Positions 5,605-7,699 of a DNA stretch of 7,699 nucleotides are shown piece after piece (within the stretch, counting starts at the first letter, position 1; every line of letters begins with the position of its first letter). The DNA lies in contig CAYSXZ010000006.1 in NCBI GenBank assembly GCA_964435235.1, positions 1 through 7,699 on the forward strand, read 5' to 3'. This DNA comes from JAVZJR01 sp964435235 (GTDB lineage Archaea > Micrarchaeota > Micrarchaeia > Anstonellales > Bilamarchaeaceae). Position numbers and translations under genes: made by a program. The notes under the pieces are model-generated. The model was not told the DNA's origin. It searched no databases and saw only the letters and a list, made by a program, of their open reading frames with translations.

Positions 5605-7699
5605 TTAACTTTTCAATTCGGCTTCAAGATTGCTGGTATATTTAGCATAATTTCCTGCTTTTATTGCTTCAAAGAATTGTGGAAAATCTTGGGGTGAAAG
5701 AAACTTGAAATAATATTTGAACTCCTTTTGTTTCTTGTTTAATTCTTCAAAATGAATTCTTGCATATTTCAATTTGGCTTTGTTTTCTTCAGTAATATCT
5801 TCATCTGATTTTATTTCTACAACAAGAATATCGTTACCGATTTTGATAAAGAAGTCTGGATTGAACTTTGCCCACTTTTGATGTCCACCGCCTCTAGCAA
5901 GTGAGCTTGGACTACCTACTCTATAAGTATATGGAACATCATAAAATCCTCTATCAACAGATTTAATCCATGCATCTATTTTTTGTGCGTATTCTTGTAT
6001 TGCTAAATATCTTGCGAACTCTCTTTCATTATTATGCGAGAGAATCACAATATTCAAAGGACATTTAAACAAGTATTTGTTTTCTATAATTATTATATTC
6101 TTGCGAGGAGCTTCATTGCTTGCCTCTTCTATAAGTTCTATGTCTTCCTTTTTAGATAGCTTTATTGAAGATTCTTCGTAAATCATTGCTTTATTTTTCA
6201 AGAATTCAGAAACTTTGGCACTTGCTGTAGGGATATCTTTCGTCTTTATTATGTAAGGGGCTTGGGATACCCTCTTTATTATTGTGGTTCCTGTTGCTTC
6301 TCTTTTGAGAACATCAAAAGCTCTCTCAATTCTATTTTTATTTTGTTCTGTAAGCATCCCTGTTTTTTCTGGATCTGCTTTCTTCAGGGCATGTTCTATT
6401 TCAGCTTTGAGCTTTTTAGGATCTATTAGTTTAGAGTACTTTGTTCCTGCTTCATCATCGAATTCTGCTAATTTGTTAATAATATCATTGACTGTTCTTT
6501 CTACAGTATACATCTTTACTGGAATCTGCGTAACTACCTCTTTTTCTTTCTGTTCTTTTATTTGGAAGTAAGTTGTTCTTAATTTGATTATTCCGGATTG
6601 CGTGCTTAATTCAGGAATTTTTGGAATCTTGTAATGGCCTTTTCGTGGGTGTTTTTGATGAACTTCTACTTTTTCATATTTCATGTTGTGCAATTCAAAG
6701 TTATAGTTTTTTTCTTTATCAACTATGTAACTTCTTACTCTTTTCTCGTAATCCATTACCTCTTCTACTAACTCTCTTACGGCTTCTCCCCATTTGTAAT
6801 GGTTGTAAACTATGACTGTAGGTTGTTCTGAAAGATAGTTTTTAGGAACCCTCAAACCCCTTCCTAAAACTTGTGCAATTAATAACTTTGAATTAAAGGC
6901 TCTTTCTTCATGTGGAACAATCTGAAAAACATTATCCACATCCCACCCTTCTGTTAGCATACTTACAGAGACTATCCATTCAACAGGATTTTTTGCATTG
7001 TCAACTTCTTTTAGTAATTCTCTATTTGCTTCGTGTTTAGGGCTTGAAGTAACAACCAACACTTTTTTGTCTGCTTCATCCGGTGTTATCTTTTCTTTGT
7101 CTATTAAAAAATTCTTGATGTCGTTAGAAAGCTTTTCAGCTTTATTGATTGTTTGAGTTACAAAAATAGTAATGTGTTTATCTGCTTTATTCCAAGTTTT
7201 CTTGTTTCTTTGGTGATTTGCATAAATCTCCTCTAGTTTCTGAGACCATGTTTTGGCATTTGATTCTTTCAAATAGTCTACTTTTTTGATTACAAAATTT
7301 CCTGCTAAATCTCCTTCCATTGCCTGCATTATGCTGTATCTGTAAACCACGTCCCTTGCATACTCATTTCCCATATATGGCGTTCCAGAAAATCCAACAA
7401 TAAACTTGAAGTCGTATTTTTTATCCCGCAAGAATTTCTTCCATTCCTTCATTGCTTCTACATCTGTTCTTACAGATTCCGCTTCTGGATTCATGATATG
7501 ATGTGATTCATCGTTAAGAACAAGTGTTCTTTCTCCCTTTCCTTTCAAGCTATCTGCAATAGAAGAAGTTACATGAGCATAAGTTTTGTGGACATTGTCT
7601 ATGCAAATATCTTCTTTCTTTATAGTCCTTGAAGCATCCGTGACACTAGGATTTATTTTATATGGAATAGATTCATCCTGTAATGTTGCTCTTAGATTT
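5605..7699 (-). CDS. Type III restriction endonuclease (Res) subunit, C-terminal 697 residues; 5' part beyond right edge
   Basis: Res is the ATP-dependent translocase/nuclease of type III restriction, working with a Mod methyltransferase. The frame stays open with no stop through the right edge, so the gene starts outside; an internal TTG near 7548 is not its start. Counting from the edge, motif II LNDESHH is at about 61-67 (DEAH-like with Ser for Ala), SGTP is at 104-107, MLTEGWDV is at 247-254 (motif V region), and QVLGRGLR is at 276-283 (motif VI). The C-terminus holds a PD-(D/E)xK nuclease: PDFF at 614-617 and VVEIKS at 626-631, with Asp615, Glu628 and Lys630 as likely catalytic residues. 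Walker A must lie off the window. No frameshift is visible and both active regions are intact, so the enzyme may be functional. No mod gene is in view; it would be expected upstream, to the right. A related DEAD/DEAH defence helicase-nuclease is the main alternative. Confidence 0.9.
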   Translation of the reverse strand, partial: NLRATLQDESIPYKINPSVTDASRTIKKEDICIDNVHKTYAHVTSSIADSLKGKGERTLVLNDESHHIMNPEAESVRTDVEAMKEWKKFLRDKKYDFKFIVGFSGTPYMGNEYARDVVYRYSIMQAMEGDLAGNFVIKKVDYLKESNAKTWSQKLEEIYANHQRNKKTWNKADKHITIFVTQTINKAEKLSNDIKNFLIDKEKITPDEADKKVLVVTSSPKHEANRELLKEVDNAKNPVEWIVSVSMLTEGWDVDNVFQIVPHEERAFNSKLLIAQVLGRGLRVPKNYLSEQPTVIVYNHYKWGEAVRELVEEVMDYEKRVRSYIVDKEKNYNFELHNMKYEKVEVHQKHPRKGHYKIPKIPELSTQSGIIKLRTTYFQIKEQKEKEVVTQIPVKMYTVERTVNDIINKLAEFDDEAGTKYSKLIDPKKLKAEIEHALKKADPEKTGMLTEQNKNRIERAFDVLKREATGTTIIKRVSQAPYIIKTKDIPTASAKVSEFLKNKAMIYEESSIKLSKKEDIELIEEASNEAPRKNIIIIENKYLFKCPLNIVILSHNNEREFARYLAIQEYAQKIDAWIKSVDRGFYDVPYTYRVGSPSSLARGGGHQKWAKFNPDFFIKIGNDILVVEIKSDEDITEENKAKLKYARIHFEELNKKQKEFKYYFKFLSPQDFPQFFEAIKAGNYAKYTSNLEAELKS

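Noticed and set aside
6284..6815. Plus-strand open frames opposite res
   Set aside because: Hydrophobic-looking products arise from the complement of Lys/Glu-rich AT-rich codons; no start signals and no recognisable domain.
7546..7548. TTG at 7548 as the start of the res gene
   Set aside because: The frame continues without a stop to the right edge, and motif II follows only 12 residues later, so the Walker A region must be encoded upstream.

Overview
The window reads as archaeal chromosome, probably from an uncultivated lineage. The main evidence is promoter architecture. All four transcription units whose first gene lies inside the window have an A/T-only TATA-like box centred about 24-28 bp before the start codon. 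That spacing puts the transcription start on or within a base or two of the ATG, so the mRNAs should be leaderless. Genes internal to operons instead have purine-rich Shine-Dalgarno sequences and 4-bp ATGA overlaps. Protein families agree in part: a DtxR/MntR regulator with a C-terminal FeoA domain, a compact FeoB, and an AAA_14/DUF4143 ATPase beginning with FNPWW. I cannot name the lineage. The AckA N-terminus looks bacterial in style, and AckA-Pta is uncommon in archaea outside Methanosarcina, so that pair may have been acquired.

Layout. At 1-1282 on the minus strand, pta runs into ackA (cut by the left edge), an acetyl-CoA to acetate and ATP module. At 1283-1408 is a divergent promoter region. 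At 1409-1855 on the plus strand is a small CoA-binding (Rossmann-fold) protein. At 1819-4145 on the plus strand is an iron module: a metal-dependent repressor with a FeoA tail, overlapping by 4 bp with feoB. The repressor's promoter carries a perfect 18-bp palindrome that looks like its own operator, and this regulatory DNA sits inside the 3' end of the preceding coding sequence. At 4203-5531 on the plus strand is a stand-alone AAA ATPase with a C-terminal nuclease-like fold, driven by a TATA box at the centre of a 32-bp near-palindrome. At 5605-7699 on the minus strand is the C-terminal two thirds or so of a type III restriction endonuclease (Res), still open at the right edge and lying tail-to-tail with the ATPase gene.

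How they work together. The left third handles acetyl-CoA overflow with substrate-level ATP formation. The middle is a self-contained ferrous iron uptake operon, probably autoregulated by iron (or iron/manganese). The right part is accessory or defensive in character. Res looks more AT-rich in hand-sampled lines than the repressor gene (about 33-35% against about 55% GC), but feoB and the ATPase also have lines near 30%, so this is only suggestive of transfer. I saw no tRNA, rRNA, CRISPR array, insertion sequence or attachment site. I did not find a clearly novel system. The strongest leads are the operator/promoter embedded in a coding tail, the mixed metal site of the regulator, and the TATA-centred palindrome.
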